Positions 1-5,551 of a stretch of 5,551 nucleotides of DNA are shown one piece after another. Every line of letters begins with the position of its first letter. The stretch's first letter is position 1. The DNA is from Thermoplasmata archaeon (lineage in GTDB: Archaea > Thermoplasmatota > Thermoplasmata > Thermoplasmatales > Thermoplasmataceae), in the NCBI GenBank assembly GCA_021811635.1, contig JAJZNS010000077.1:1-5551 (forward strand). The letters run 5' to 3'. The position numbers and the translations under genes were made by a program. Below the pieces are notes generated by a model. It was not told the origin of the DNA, ran no database searches, and saw only the letters and a list, made by a program, of their open reading frames with translations.

Positions 1-205
1 GTATTTCCAGGATGTCGATGAGAAGCCTCAGCTGGCTGTCCAACAGCAATGAAAGTTTCCTCAGGAACTCCTGTTTCTCTTCCGGCACTTCCTTCCTCCT
101 TGCGGAAATGAAACAATCGAAGTGGACTGCTCCAGACTTTGTAAAGGTAAATTTCTCGCCAGTAAGGACTTTCCTCTTGCAGGAATAGCACACAAATTCA
201 GCCAT
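1..205 (-). CDS. DUF2175-like small zinc-ribbon protein, 5' part only (runs off left edge)
   Basis: The first 68 residues of a small protein are visible, beginning MAEFVCYSCKRKVLTGEKF; the gene continues beyond base 1. Cys6, Cys9, His28 and Cys31 form a CxxC-x18-HxxC pattern expected to bind one zinc ion. After it comes a charged stretch and then a leucine-rich, probably helical segment (about residues 46-68). This arrangement matches my memory of the archaeal DUF2175 family, whose function is unknown. The start is the ATG at 205. Another ATG at 213 opens a different frame that stays open to 61 but gives a serine/arginine-rich product with no recognisable motif. A TATA-like element at 223-232 lies about 20-25 bases upstream, which suits a leaderless or nearly leaderless transcript; an AGGAG at 221-217 lies 11 bases away, a long spacing for a Shine-Dalgarno site. 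The gene reads in the same direction as the AdoMet synthetase but is separated from it by a terminator-like structure. Confidence 0.82.
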   Translation of the reverse strand, partial: MAEFVCYSCKRKVLTGEKFTFTKSGAVHFDCFISARRKEVPEEKQEFLRKLSLLLDSQLRLLIDILEI

Positions 206-222
206 GAAGCCATATTCTCCTG

Positions 223-232
223 ATTTATAATA
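223..232 (-). promoter_or_regulatory. TATA-like element for the DUF2175-like gene
   Basis: On the minus strand this reads TTATTATAAA followed by T, close to an archaeal TATA box. Its centre is about 22-24 bases before the ATG at 205, so transcription would begin at or very near the start codon. The proposal rests on sequence resemblance and spacing only. Confidence 0.45.
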
Positions 233-248
233 ATCTGTTTGAATCTTT

Positions 249-300
249 TTCTGAACAAAAAATAGATTTCCCCCTGATAAGGGGGACTATCTGTTCAGAA
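249..300 (-). terminator. Nested inverted repeat with T-run at the 3' end of the AdoMet synthetase gene
   Basis: Two perfect inverted repeats are nested: an outer 9-bp pair (249-257 with 292-300, TTCTGAACA/TGTTCAGAA) and an inner 5-bp GC pair (270-274 with 281-285) around a 6-base loop. A further 4-bp match (262-265 with 287-290) lies between them. The outer arm covers the stop codon at 297-295. On the minus strand the inner stem is followed after 7 bases by TTTTTT (262-257). Archaeal RNA polymerase stops mainly at T-runs, so a transcription end for the synthetase mRNA is the likely role. A structure that protects the mRNA 3' end is another possibility. Confidence 0.5.
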
Positions 301-1491
301 GACTGGGATTTTTCCTTCGACAAACTCGTCGGTCAGCTTGGATATGTTTTCCAGCCTGTTGTCGGCTATGCCCCTGATGTTGCCCGTGTGCTTTGATGGG
401 TCGACGCCCTTCTTGTAAATCACTTGCAGACTTGCCACATGGGGATCACTGATGTCCCTGCCGATCTGGGAAACGATGCGCACGAAAGTTTCCTCGATGT
501 CTCCTGCTCCTTCCTTTACCACATCTCCGGCTATCAGGTTGGCAAGCACGTTATACAGTTTTCCAACATGAGTTACTGGATTCTTGCCTGCAGCCGCTTC
601 CATGCTCATGGCCTTGAATGGCGTGATGAGACCGTTTACACGGTTTCCCCTTCCGACAGATCCGTCATCGCCATTTTCCATGGAAAGGCCGGTGACCGTG
701 AGGTATTCTATGTTCTCTTCCTTGACGTCTCCTGTGTTCACGAAAATTGAAACCTTCTTGTCTGTCAACTTGCTGGCATTATCCTGTAACTTATCCTTCA
801 GGTCTTCCTTGATTGAGAAGTACTCCTTCTGGTTTGCAACATATCTGTCCACAAAGGCTGCTGCAACCGTAAGGTTGATCCTGTCCTTCTGCCTGAATCC
901 CATTACCTTGATGTCGTGCCCCACTGCCGGCAGCTTTGACTTGAGAGGACCGTTTATGTATTTCTCCGTGGCGAGCACGAGTCTTTCAGTGTCGGTGAAC
1001 GGGGCAAATCCAACGCCAAATGAGGTGTCGTTCGCCTTGAGTTTCCTCGTGTCGTAAAGTCCTCTAAGATCAACTGAACCGTGTCCGATCCTGGAGTCAA
1101 TCATTACACTGCTGTCAAGATCGAGGTGACTGAAGTTGGATGTGAGATATTCCTTTGTTGCCTTGATAGATATGGATTTAAACGGGATTCTCTCCCCGTT
1201 AACTGAGGTTGTTGCCCTGCCGCTTAACAATATGTAGCATGGCTCGAGCACGACGCCTCCCCCAAACTTTGGAGCCGATTGCCCACCGACAATTTCAATC
1301 TGGTCGGTGTTGTGGTGCAGTATGCGTCCGAATTCCTTCAGGTAATATTTGCTCAGACCCCTGCTTACAGCTTCTGCGATGCCATCGGAAATGCTGTCAG
1401 GGTGACCAATTCCCTTTCTTTCCACAAGTTCTACTTCCTTTGCATATGTTGGCAACTGAGCGAGATTCTCTATTGCAATGTTTCTTTCCAT
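295..1491 (-). CDS. mat: Archaeal-type S-adenosylmethionine synthetase (methionine adenosyltransferase)
   Basis: This cytosolic enzyme makes S-adenosylmethionine from methionine and ATP, releasing phosphate and pyrophosphate, and so supplies methyl groups to the cell. The 398-residue product is the usual length of the archaeal family and looks complete. Family-typical segments are ERKGIGHPDSISDGIAE (24-40), HHNTDQIEIVGG (59-70), KFGGG (75-79), TSFGVGFAP (156-164), NTGD (252-255) and a long conserved stretch from TGLSMENGDDGSVGRG (267-282) through the KNPVTHVGKLYN region (303-314). The acidic and lysine residues in these blocks are likely to contact ATP and metal. The frame is open to a TTG at 1500, but the ATG at 1491 is preferred: a clear TATA box at 1511-1518 sits about 24 bases before it, which would place the transcript start at the ATG and leave the TTG untranscribed. 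The gene is divergent from purH and ends in a terminator-like inverted repeat. Confidence 0.96.
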   Translation of the reverse strand: MERNIAIENLAQLPTYAKEVELVERKGIGHPDSISDGIAEAVSRGLSKYYLKEFGRILHHNTDQIEIVGGQSAPKFGGGVVLEPCYILLSGRATTSVNGERIPFKSISIKATKEYLTSNFSHLDLDSSVMIDSRIGHGSVDLRGLYDTRKLKANDTSFGVGFAPFTDTERLVLATEKYINGPLKSKLPAVGHDIKVMGFRQKDRINLTVAAAFVDRYVANQKEYFSIKEDLKDKLQDNASKLTDKKVSIFVNTGDVKEENIEYLTVTGLSMENGDDGSVGRGNRVNGLITPFKAMSMEAAAGKNPVTHVGKLYNVLANLIAGDVVKEGAGDIEETFVRIVSQIGRDISDPHVASLQVIYKKGVDPSKHTGNIRGIADNRLENISKLTDEFVEGKIPVF

Positions 1492-1508
1492 GTTTTTCAA
1501 AGGGGGTT

Positions 1509-1518
1509 ATTTATATAC
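1509..1518 (-). promoter_or_regulatory. TATA box of the AdoMet synthetase gene
   Basis: The minus strand reads GTATATAAAT here, a strong match to an archaeal TATA box, preceded by an A-rich tract (1519-1524) that could serve as the TFB recognition element. The spacing of about 24 bases to the ATG at 1491 predicts a leaderless transcript. Confidence 0.6.
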
Positions 1519-1539
1519 TTTTTTAAACCTTTTGTCGGC

Positions 1540-1562
1540 CTGCGAAAAATATTACCTCGCAG
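1540..1562. promoter_or_regulatory. Inverted repeat between the divergent mat and purH promoters (candidate operator)
   Basis: CTGCGA (1540-1545) and TCGCAG (1557-1562) are perfect 6-base inverted copies separated by 11 mostly AT bases. The element lies between the TATA box of mat and the candidate TATA of purH, ending 3 bases before the latter. That is a suitable position for a dimeric repressor, but a 6-bp repeat can arise by chance and no regulator is identified. Confidence 0.25.
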
Positions 1563-1565
1563 ACG

Positions 1566-1573
1566 GATATATT
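1566..1573 (+). promoter_or_regulatory. Candidate TATA box for purH
   Basis: GATATATT resembles an archaeal TATA box. It predicts transcription starting near 1595-1597, leaving a leader of about 25 bases to the ATG at 1621 or a very short one to the TTG at 1600. A weaker alternative, AAGTATTC at 1591-1598, would make the ATG at 1621 leaderless. The sequence alone does not decide between them. Confidence 0.35.
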
Positions 1574-1620
1574 CGTGACAGTAATAGACAAAGTATTCAT
1601 TGGGTCCAAATTATAGCGGG

Positions 1621-3123
1621 ATGATGAACGTCCTTGCCAGTGTCCATGAAAAAAACGGTCTGTTCGAATTCCTGAGTGGAATAAGGGAGAGATTAGGAAC
1701 CGTGGTTGCGAGTGAAGGCACTGCCGCTTATCTCGAACAGAGGGGAATCGCATGCATGAGGGTCGGTGCGATCACCGGCATTAACGATCTCTTTTCCGGA
1801 AGGGTCAAGACACTTCATCCCGGAATATACGCAGGTATACTGAATCCAGGGGATGAGCCGGATGACATTATGAAAAGGAACGGGTACATGAATTTTGATA
1901 TTGTGATATCAAACCTGTATCCGTTTGCCGAAGCTGCGTTGAGCGGGGACTTGGACAGGATGATCGAAAACATCGATATTGGCGGTGTATCGCTCACTAG
2001 GGCTGCCGCAAAGAATTACAGGAGAGTAGCTGTTCTGACCGACCCCGCAGACTATGGCAGGGTGTCGGAAGAAATAACCTCAACTGGAACCGTATCCCTT
2101 GGAACAAGGGAAAGACTAGCGATAAAGGCTTTTGCCACAACGTCCAGTTACGAGTCCATGATTTACAACAGGCTCGCAGATGTGACGGGAAAACCTGTTG
2201 CCGGATACTTCTCCATTTCAAGATCAGGCGGCAAAAAGCTCAGGTACGGAGAAAACCCTGACCAGTCGGCTGAGATGTTTCCTGACGGATCCGCACTTGG
2301 TATCCCCGCTGCTTTCCAGTTGAGCGGCAAGGAACTTTCCTACAACAATATCATGGACGCGAACGCGGCGATGGAAAGCGTGTTTGATCTTGATGGCCCA
2401 TCATGCGTGATCGTAAAGCACAATATCCCCTGCGGCGCTGCTTCCGCTAAATCTCTGCGCGAGGCTTTCGTGAAAGCTCTTGATTCCGACAGAGAATCAG
2501 CGTTTGGCGGGGTGGTATGCGTAAACGGGGAAGTTGACATGCCCACTGCTCAGGAAATATCGAACTTATTCCTTGAAGTGGTCTGTGCCCCAGGGTACCA
2601 GGATGACGCGTATCATTTGATGCGAAAGAAAAAAAACCTCAGGCTTCTGAAATTCAGATACGGAAAGGACGATTCAATGAGAATTCGCTCGATCTCCCAC
2701 GGGATACTGGTCCAGTCTCCGCTCTGCCCCGAATATGAAAAACTGGAATGCGCGACAAAGGTATCTGCGGACCCTTCATTGCTTGCCGATCTCGGCTTTG
2801 CCTGGAAGGTTGCCGCAAGATGCAGGAGCAACGCCATAGTTCTGGCGAAGAATCTTGCCACTGTCGGAATAGGCGCCGGGCAGACGTCGAGGATCGAATC
2901 CGTGCGCATAGCAGCGAGAAGAGCAGGAGAAAAATCCAGAGGTTCTGTGCTTGCGTCTGACGGGTATTTCCCATTCAGTGATTCTGTAAAGCTAGCTCAT
3001 GAAATCGGGGTTGCGGCAATCATCCAGCCAGGCGGATCAATCAGGGACAATGAGAGCATTTCAGCAGCAGATGAACTGGGGATCCCCATGTACTTCACCG
3101 GGAAAAGAATCTTCCTGCACTGA
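1621..3123 (+). CDS. purH: Bifunctional PurH: AICAR formyltransferase / IMP cyclohydrolase
   Basis: PurH carries out the last two steps of purine synthesis: it formylates AICAR using 10-formyltetrahydrofolate and closes the ring to IMP. The 500-residue product is near the normal length (about 510-530) and intact. Residues 1 to about 195 are the cyclohydrolase (MGS-like) domain, with RVKTLHPGIYAGIL (61-74, Lys63), NLYPF (98-102, Tyr100) and IDIGGVSLTRAAAKN (118-132, Asp119 and Lys131); these match the active-site residues of human ATIC. The rest is the transformylase domain: LRYGENPDQSA (207-217), LSYNNIMDANAAME (239-252), KHNIPCG (266-272, catalytic Lys266-His267), SAFGG (293-297), AWKVAARCRSNAIVLAKN (394-411), GIGAGQTSR (416-424) and the terminal IIQPGGSIRD block (467-476). 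The ATG at 1621 is chosen because the family begins only a few residues before this point; TTG at 1600 or ATG at 1624 are possible, and no Shine-Dalgarno site is visible. The N-terminal loop SVHEKNG differs from the common SVSDKTG. Confidence 0.95.
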   Translation: MMNVLASVHEKNGLFEFLSGIRERLGTVVASEGTAAYLEQRGIACMRVGAITGINDLFSGRVKTLHPGIYAGILNPGDEPDDIMKRNGYMNFDIVISNLYPFAEAALSGDLDRMIENIDIGGVSLTRAAAKNYRRVAVLTDPADYGRVSEEITSTGTVSLGTRERLAIKAFATTSSYESMIYNRLADVTGKPVAGYFSISRSGGKKLRYGENPDQSAEMFPDGSALGIPAAFQLSGKELSYNNIMDANAAMESVFDLDGPSCVIVKHNIPCGAASAKSLREAFVKALDSDRESAFGGVVCVNGEVDMPTAQEISNLFLEVVCAPGYQDDAYHLMRKKKNLRLLKFRYGKDDSMRIRSISHGILVQSPLCPEYEKLECATKVSADPSLLADLGFAWKVAARCRSNAIVLAKNLATVGIGAGQTSRIESVRIAARRAGEKSRGSVLASDGYFPFSDSVKLAHEIGVAAIIQPGGSIRDNESISAADELGIPMYFTGKRIFLH

Positions 3124-3166
3124 TGCACCTTCAATAGGAAAATTAACCACTAAGCAATTCGAACAA

Positions 3167-4096
3167 ATGGATTACAGGAAACTCGGAAGGAGCGATCTCG
3201 AGGTACCTGTAATCGGATTCGGTGCCTGGCAGGCCGGAAGGAAGGGCTGGGGAACCGAATTTGATGACGGGGATACGATTGAGGCAATGAAGTTCGCTTT
3301 CTCAAACGGGGTCAATTACATAGATACCGCAGAGATGTACGGGCAGGGTCATTCTGAGGAGGTAATAGGAAAAGCTCTTTCCGGATTTGACAGGGAGGAT
3401 ATTGTAATAGCTACCAAGGTGAATCCCCCTCATTTCAACCACGACGACATAATCCGGAGCTGTGAGGCGAGCATCAGGCGGATGAATTGCGGGTACATAG
3501 ATCTTTACCAGCTTCACTGGCCCGATCACACTGTTCCGGTATGTGAGACCATATCAGCCATGGAGGAACTGATAGACAGAGGGATGGTCAGGTACATAGG
3601 CGTTTCAAATTACGGCGTCAGGGAGCTGCAGGAAGCGATGTCGTGCACGAAGCGGAATGAGATTGTGTCAAACCAGATGAGGTACAATCTCATCCAGAGG
3701 GATGTCGAAAGTGAACTTTTTCCTTTCATGAGAGAGAATGGCATTTCCATGATCGCATGGAGTCCTATCGCCAAGGGACTGCTTTCAGGAAAGTACAGTG
3801 TTCAGAACATTCCGGCTGATGAGGCGAGGATGGGTGATCCCCTGTTCCGGAAGGAGAATGTCAAGAAATTTGGTCCAATGCTTGATCTGCTTCGATCTAT
3901 TGCGGAGAAAAGAGGAAAGACCATGGTGCAGGTGGCTCTCAATTTTCTGCTGAGGAGAGAGGCGTTCGCAATCCCGGGGATAAAAAGGGCTGATCAGATC
4001 AGGGATTGCATGGGCGCAACCGGATGGTCTCTTTCGGAAGAGGAAATCAGGCAGTTGCTGGATTCCTCCCCACGGTCGGATTTACCTGGGGATTAA
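3167..4096 (+). CDS. Aldo/keto reductase family oxidoreductase
   Basis: This is a 309-residue cytosolic NAD(P)H-dependent oxidoreductase expected to fold as an (alpha/beta)8 barrel and reduce aldehydes or ketones; the substrate cannot be told from sequence. The full catalytic tetrad is present: Asp53 and Tyr58 in YIDTAEMYG, Lys84 in VIATKV and His117 in YIDLYQLHWPD. Other family hallmarks are the N-terminal YRKLGRSDLEVPVIGFGAW (3-21), IGVSNYG (144-150), SNQMRYNLIQR (168-178), AWSPIAKGLLSGKY (197-210) and the cofactor-phosphate region AIPGIKRADQI (268-278). The frame is open upstream into purH (to an ATG at 2999), but similarity begins only at the ATG at 3167, so that start is used. The gap after purH is 43 bases and holds only a weak AT-rich element (AAAATTAA, 3139-3146) about 24 bases before the ATG. 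It may be expressed by read-through from purH or from its own leaderless promoter. Its last 15 bases overlap the end of the opposite-strand protease gene. Confidence 0.94.
   Translation: MDYRKLGRSDLEVPVIGFGAWQAGRKGWGTEFDDGDTIEAMKFAFSNGVNYIDTAEMYGQGHSEEVIGKALSGFDREDIVIATKVNPPHFNHDDIIRSCEASIRRMNCGYIDLYQLHWPDHTVPVCETISAMEELIDRGMVRYIGVSNYGVRELQEAMSCTKRNEIVSNQMRYNLIQRDVESELFPFMRENGISMIAWSPIAKGLLSGKYSVQNIPADEARMGDPLFRKENVKKFGPMLDLLRSIAEKRGKTMVQVALNFLLRREAFAIPGIKRADQIRDCMGATGWSLSEEEIRQLLDSSPRSDLPGD
4067..4092. terminator. Small inverted repeat over the convergent gene ends
   Basis: TCCCCA (4067-4072) and TGGGGA (4087-4092) are perfect inverted copies with a 14-base spacer. The stop codon of the protease gene (4084-4082) lies in the loop, and the stop of the reductase (4094-4096) follows just after the right arm. 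The position would suit a shared bidirectional 3' end, but neither side is followed by a T-run, so this remains a weak candidate. Confidence 0.22.
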
Positions 4097-4987
4097 TAGG
4101 GCAAGAAGGAAGCCAATTATAACCCCGGCGTTGAGGAGTGGGAGTCCGGGGGCAGGCCTTTTGGTGAAGAACATCAGAACCAGGATTCCTGCCACTGCCC
4201 CAAGAAGCGGGAGATAGAAGAATGGAAACAGCTGGTAGTTTCCATAAATGGTGGAGGAGATGATCATTACATTCGGAAGCGCAACGTCGCCGAATCCAAG
4301 GAGAATTCCCTTTTCCCCGTCTGGTTCTGTGCCTTCGCCACGGTTTTCTTTGAACTTGGCAGAGGGATCAAAACCCCTGGATGCCGGTATGACAAAGAGC
4401 ATATTGAGGGAGCTTGAGGTCGCAAGATCTGCGAGTTTTATCATATGCTTCGTTTTGTAAACCGCGATGTAGTCATAGCATGCAAAAATTATAAGCAAAC
4501 CCACGGTGAACCAGACATCAAGCGTGAGCCCCCACACTGCAGCGAATCCTGCAGACAGCATGAACCCTATGATATTCCCGATAATGAAGGACTTCGAGGT
4601 CAATGCCATGAATCCCAGATATCCCGGTATTGTGAACCATATGATGAGAAACACCGGCAGGGCTGCAACCTCGCCCATCGGGATGACAGATACCACAAGG
4701 ACAGCGACTGCATAGGAAACGATGAAGGTCGCGTAAATGGAGACTATTATAAAAATGCCGCGGATGAGCCTAATACCGTGCTTCTGCGAGAAGTATAGTA
4801 TTGCGCCAGTCATTATCAGCGTGACGGCAATAATGAGAATAACGTAGAGCAGGTTGGTGGTGTTCGACGTCGATTGCTGTATACCGGCAGTTGCACCGTA
4901 AACGTATGCCACAAGAAGTGAAAAAAACGACACTGCTGCGAAAAGCAATATTACGGCAATTTCAGGTAGCAGTCTTAGTCTTTCCAC
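4082..4987 (-). CDS. Presenilin/signal-peptide-peptidase-like A22 family intramembrane aspartyl protease
   Basis: This 301-residue protein is a predicted polytopic membrane protein with about nine hydrophobic segments (roughly 9-32, 46-66, 76-101, 107-128, 132-154, 157-177, 230-247, 254-274 and 283-300). It carries the signature of GxGD intramembrane aspartyl proteases: YD at 171-172 (CYDYIAVY), GFGD at 231-234 and a C-terminal PGLP at 280-283 in place of the PALP motif of presenilins. Asp172 and Asp234 are the expected catalytic pair. Such enzymes cleave transmembrane helices, including signal-peptide remnants; substrates in archaea are largely unknown. A hydrophilic, charged loop (about 178-228) separates the two catalytic helices, as in the family. 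The start is a GTG at 4987, supported by AAGGTGA at 5000-4994 with 6 bases of spacing. It overlaps the end of topA by 26 bases, so translation is probably coupled. Its 3' end overlaps the convergent reductase gene. Confidence 0.9.
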   Translation of the reverse strand: MERLRLLPEIAVILLFAAVSFFSLLVAYVYGATAGIQQSTSNTTNLLYVILIIAVTLIMTGAILYFSQKHGIRLIRGIFIIVSIYATFIVSYAVAVLVVSVIPMGEVAALPVFLIIWFTIPGYLGFMALTSKSFIIGNIIGFMLSAGFAAVWGLTLDVWFTVGLLIIFACYDYIAVYKTKHMIKLADLATSSSLNMLFVIPASRGFDPSAKFKENRGEGTEPDGEKGILLGFGDVALPNVMIISSTIYGNYQLFPFFYLPLLGAVAGILVLMFFTKRPAPGLPLLNAGVIIGFLLALLIPR

Positions 4988-5551
4988 CGGTTTTCACCTT
5001 CCTTGTTTTCTTTTTCTTGTTGTACTCGCAGGCCATATTTGGGCAGAACTTCCATTTCCTATTTCCCCTTGTTGATATCAGCAGGGGCGAAGAACAGTAC
5101 TCGCAAGTTTCACCCGTAACAGATAGAAAACCCATTTGTGGCAGAGGGTAGGTGACAGTGCATGAAGGAAAGTTAGAACAGCCTATGAACCTCTTGCCGT
5201 ATCTGGATTGCCTCACCACAAGCTTTCCGCCATCTTTAGGGCATGTGCCAAGCTCCTGCCTTGAAAGATTGAACTGGCACTTCGGGTCTATGCATACCTC
5301 CTCCGGGGACTGGCCACGCCTGATTATCCTGATCAACGGATTGCCGCAAACGGCGCAGACCCTGTCCGTTGCAGTGATCTTCCCCCTGATAAGCCTGTCA
5401 AACTTTCTTTCGCACCCTTCGGTGATGCACCAGAATCTGGCTCTTTCCCTGTCCCGCGAGAACATGATGTCGGTGTTGTGTTCAGGGCACTTGCCAATGC
5501 TTTCGCCCCGGGTAAGTCCACTGTTTATGATTTCCCTTATCTTTTCCCTGT
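4962..5551 (-). CDS. topA: DNA topoisomerase I (type IA), C-terminal zinc-binding region only
   Basis: Only the last 195 residues are in the window; the catalytic domains lie beyond the right edge. Type IA topoisomerases relax negative supercoils by passing a strand through a transient single-strand break, and their C-terminal zinc modules bind DNA. Four modules are visible (residues counted from the window edge): Cys21-His24-Cys41-Cys46; Cys65-Cys68-Cys86-Cys91; Cys103-Asp106-Cys124-Cys130; and Cys149-Cys152-Cys169-Cys174. The third contains RQSRYGKRFIGCSNFPSC (113-130) followed by YPLPQMG, very typical of archaeal topoisomerase I. A lysine-rich tail (178-193) ends the protein. An internal ATG at 5465 would give a 167-residue product, but the same frame continues upstream to the window edge with the first zinc module (CPEH), so it is not the start. 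The stop at 4964-4962 lies inside the following protease gene, suggesting an operon. Confidence 0.92.
   Translation of the reverse strand, partial: REKIREIINSGLTRGESIGKCPEHNTDIMFSRDRERARFWCITEGCERKFDRLIRGKITATDRVCAVCGNPLIRIIRRGQSPEEVCIDPKCQFNLSRQELGTCPKDGGKLVVRQSRYGKRFIGCSNFPSCTVTYPLPQMGFLSVTGETCEYCSSPLLISTRGNRKWKFCPNMACEYNKKKKTRKVKTGGKTKTAT
4994..5000 (-). promoter_or_regulatory. Ribosome binding site for the presenilin-like protease
   Basis: The minus strand reads AAGGTGA, which pairs with the usual 3' end of archaeal 16S rRNA (CACCU), 6 bases before the GTG at 4987. It lies within the last codons of topA. It is the main evidence for the GTG start and implies internal initiation on a shared topA transcript. 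Confidence 0.6.

Noticed and set aside
268..281. 14-base sequence TTCCCCCTGATAAG, also found at 5380-5393
   Set aside because: One copy is in the mat 3' hairpin and the other encodes conserved-frame residues in topA. There are only two copies with no shared flanks, so coincidence is the simplest explanation.
424..1057. Overlapping plus-strand open frames opposite the AdoMet synthetase gene (424-750 and 584-1057)
   Set aside because: They lie antisense to a strongly conserved gene, show no recognisable motif and read like shadow translations.
1209..1578. Plus-strand open frames opposite the start of mat
   Set aside because: They cross the mat promoter in antisense, are cysteine- and phenylalanine-rich, and have no family resemblance.
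1523..1753. Minus-strand frame across the mat-purH intergenic region
   Set aside because: It overlaps the start of purH in antisense and both promoter elements, and its product has no recognisable features.
2613..2974. Minus- and plus-strand frames inside the purH transformylase region
   Set aside because: PurH motifs continue without a break through this region, so these are shadows.
2999..3166. Upstream extension of the aldo/keto reductase frame into purH
   Set aside because: The 56 extra residues overlap the conserved PurH C-terminus in another frame and are low-complexity; family similarity begins at the ATG at 3167.
4445..4798. 117-residue plus-strand frame opposite the presenilin-like protease
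   Set aside because: Its charged, histidine-rich product is what the antisense of a hydrophobic membrane gene looks like.
5333..5521. 62-residue minus-strand frame within topA
   Set aside because: It is out of frame with the conserved zinc modules and has no motif of its own.
1..5551. Possible mobile element, CRISPR array, RNA gene or defence cluster
   Set aside because: No terminal repeats, transposase or integrase motifs, spaced repeats or tRNA-like folds were seen; all long stretches are filled by recognisable housekeeping genes.

Overview
The window looks like an ordinary chromosomal housekeeping segment of an archaeon. The supporting features are an archaeal-type S-adenosylmethionine synthetase (not the bacterial/eukaryotic MetK type), a small DUF2175-type zinc protein known from archaea, an archaeal-style topoisomerase I tail with several zinc modules, a presenilin/SPP-like A22 protease, heavy use of AGG/AGA arginine codons, and TATA boxes about 20-26 bases before start codons. 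A member of the Thermoplasmata (Thermoplasmatales-like, moderate G+C) is my best guess from the gene content; this is inference and was not searched.

Layout, left to right. Bases 1-205 (minus) hold the 5' part of a DUF2175-like zinc-ribbon gene that runs off the left edge. Bases 206-294 hold its TATA-like promoter and a nested inverted repeat at the 3' end of the next gene. Bases 295-1491 (minus) hold the complete S-adenosylmethionine synthetase. Bases 1492-1620 are a divergent promoter region with a TATA box for the synthetase, a candidate TATA box for purH and a small inverted repeat between them. Bases 1621-3123 (plus) hold a complete bifunctional purH. After a 43-base gap, bases 3167-4096 (plus) hold an aldo/keto reductase. 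Its last 15 bases overlap the end of the convergent presenilin-like protease gene (4082-4987, minus). The start of that gene lies inside the end of topA (4962-5551, minus), which enters from the right edge and is present only as its C-terminal zinc region.

Functional links are modest. The synthetase and PurH both belong to one-carbon metabolism (AdoMet supply and folate-dependent formyl transfer into purines) and share a divergent intergenic region, so co-regulation is conceivable. The topA and protease genes overlap and are probably co-transcribed. The reductase has no clear metabolic tie to its neighbours. I found no mobile element, CRISPR array, tRNA, rRNA or defence system, and nothing that amounts to a new biological system. 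The most useful points are the correct reading frame of the left-edge gene, the start codon choices, the tight gene overlaps, and a few candidate regulatory or terminator structures.
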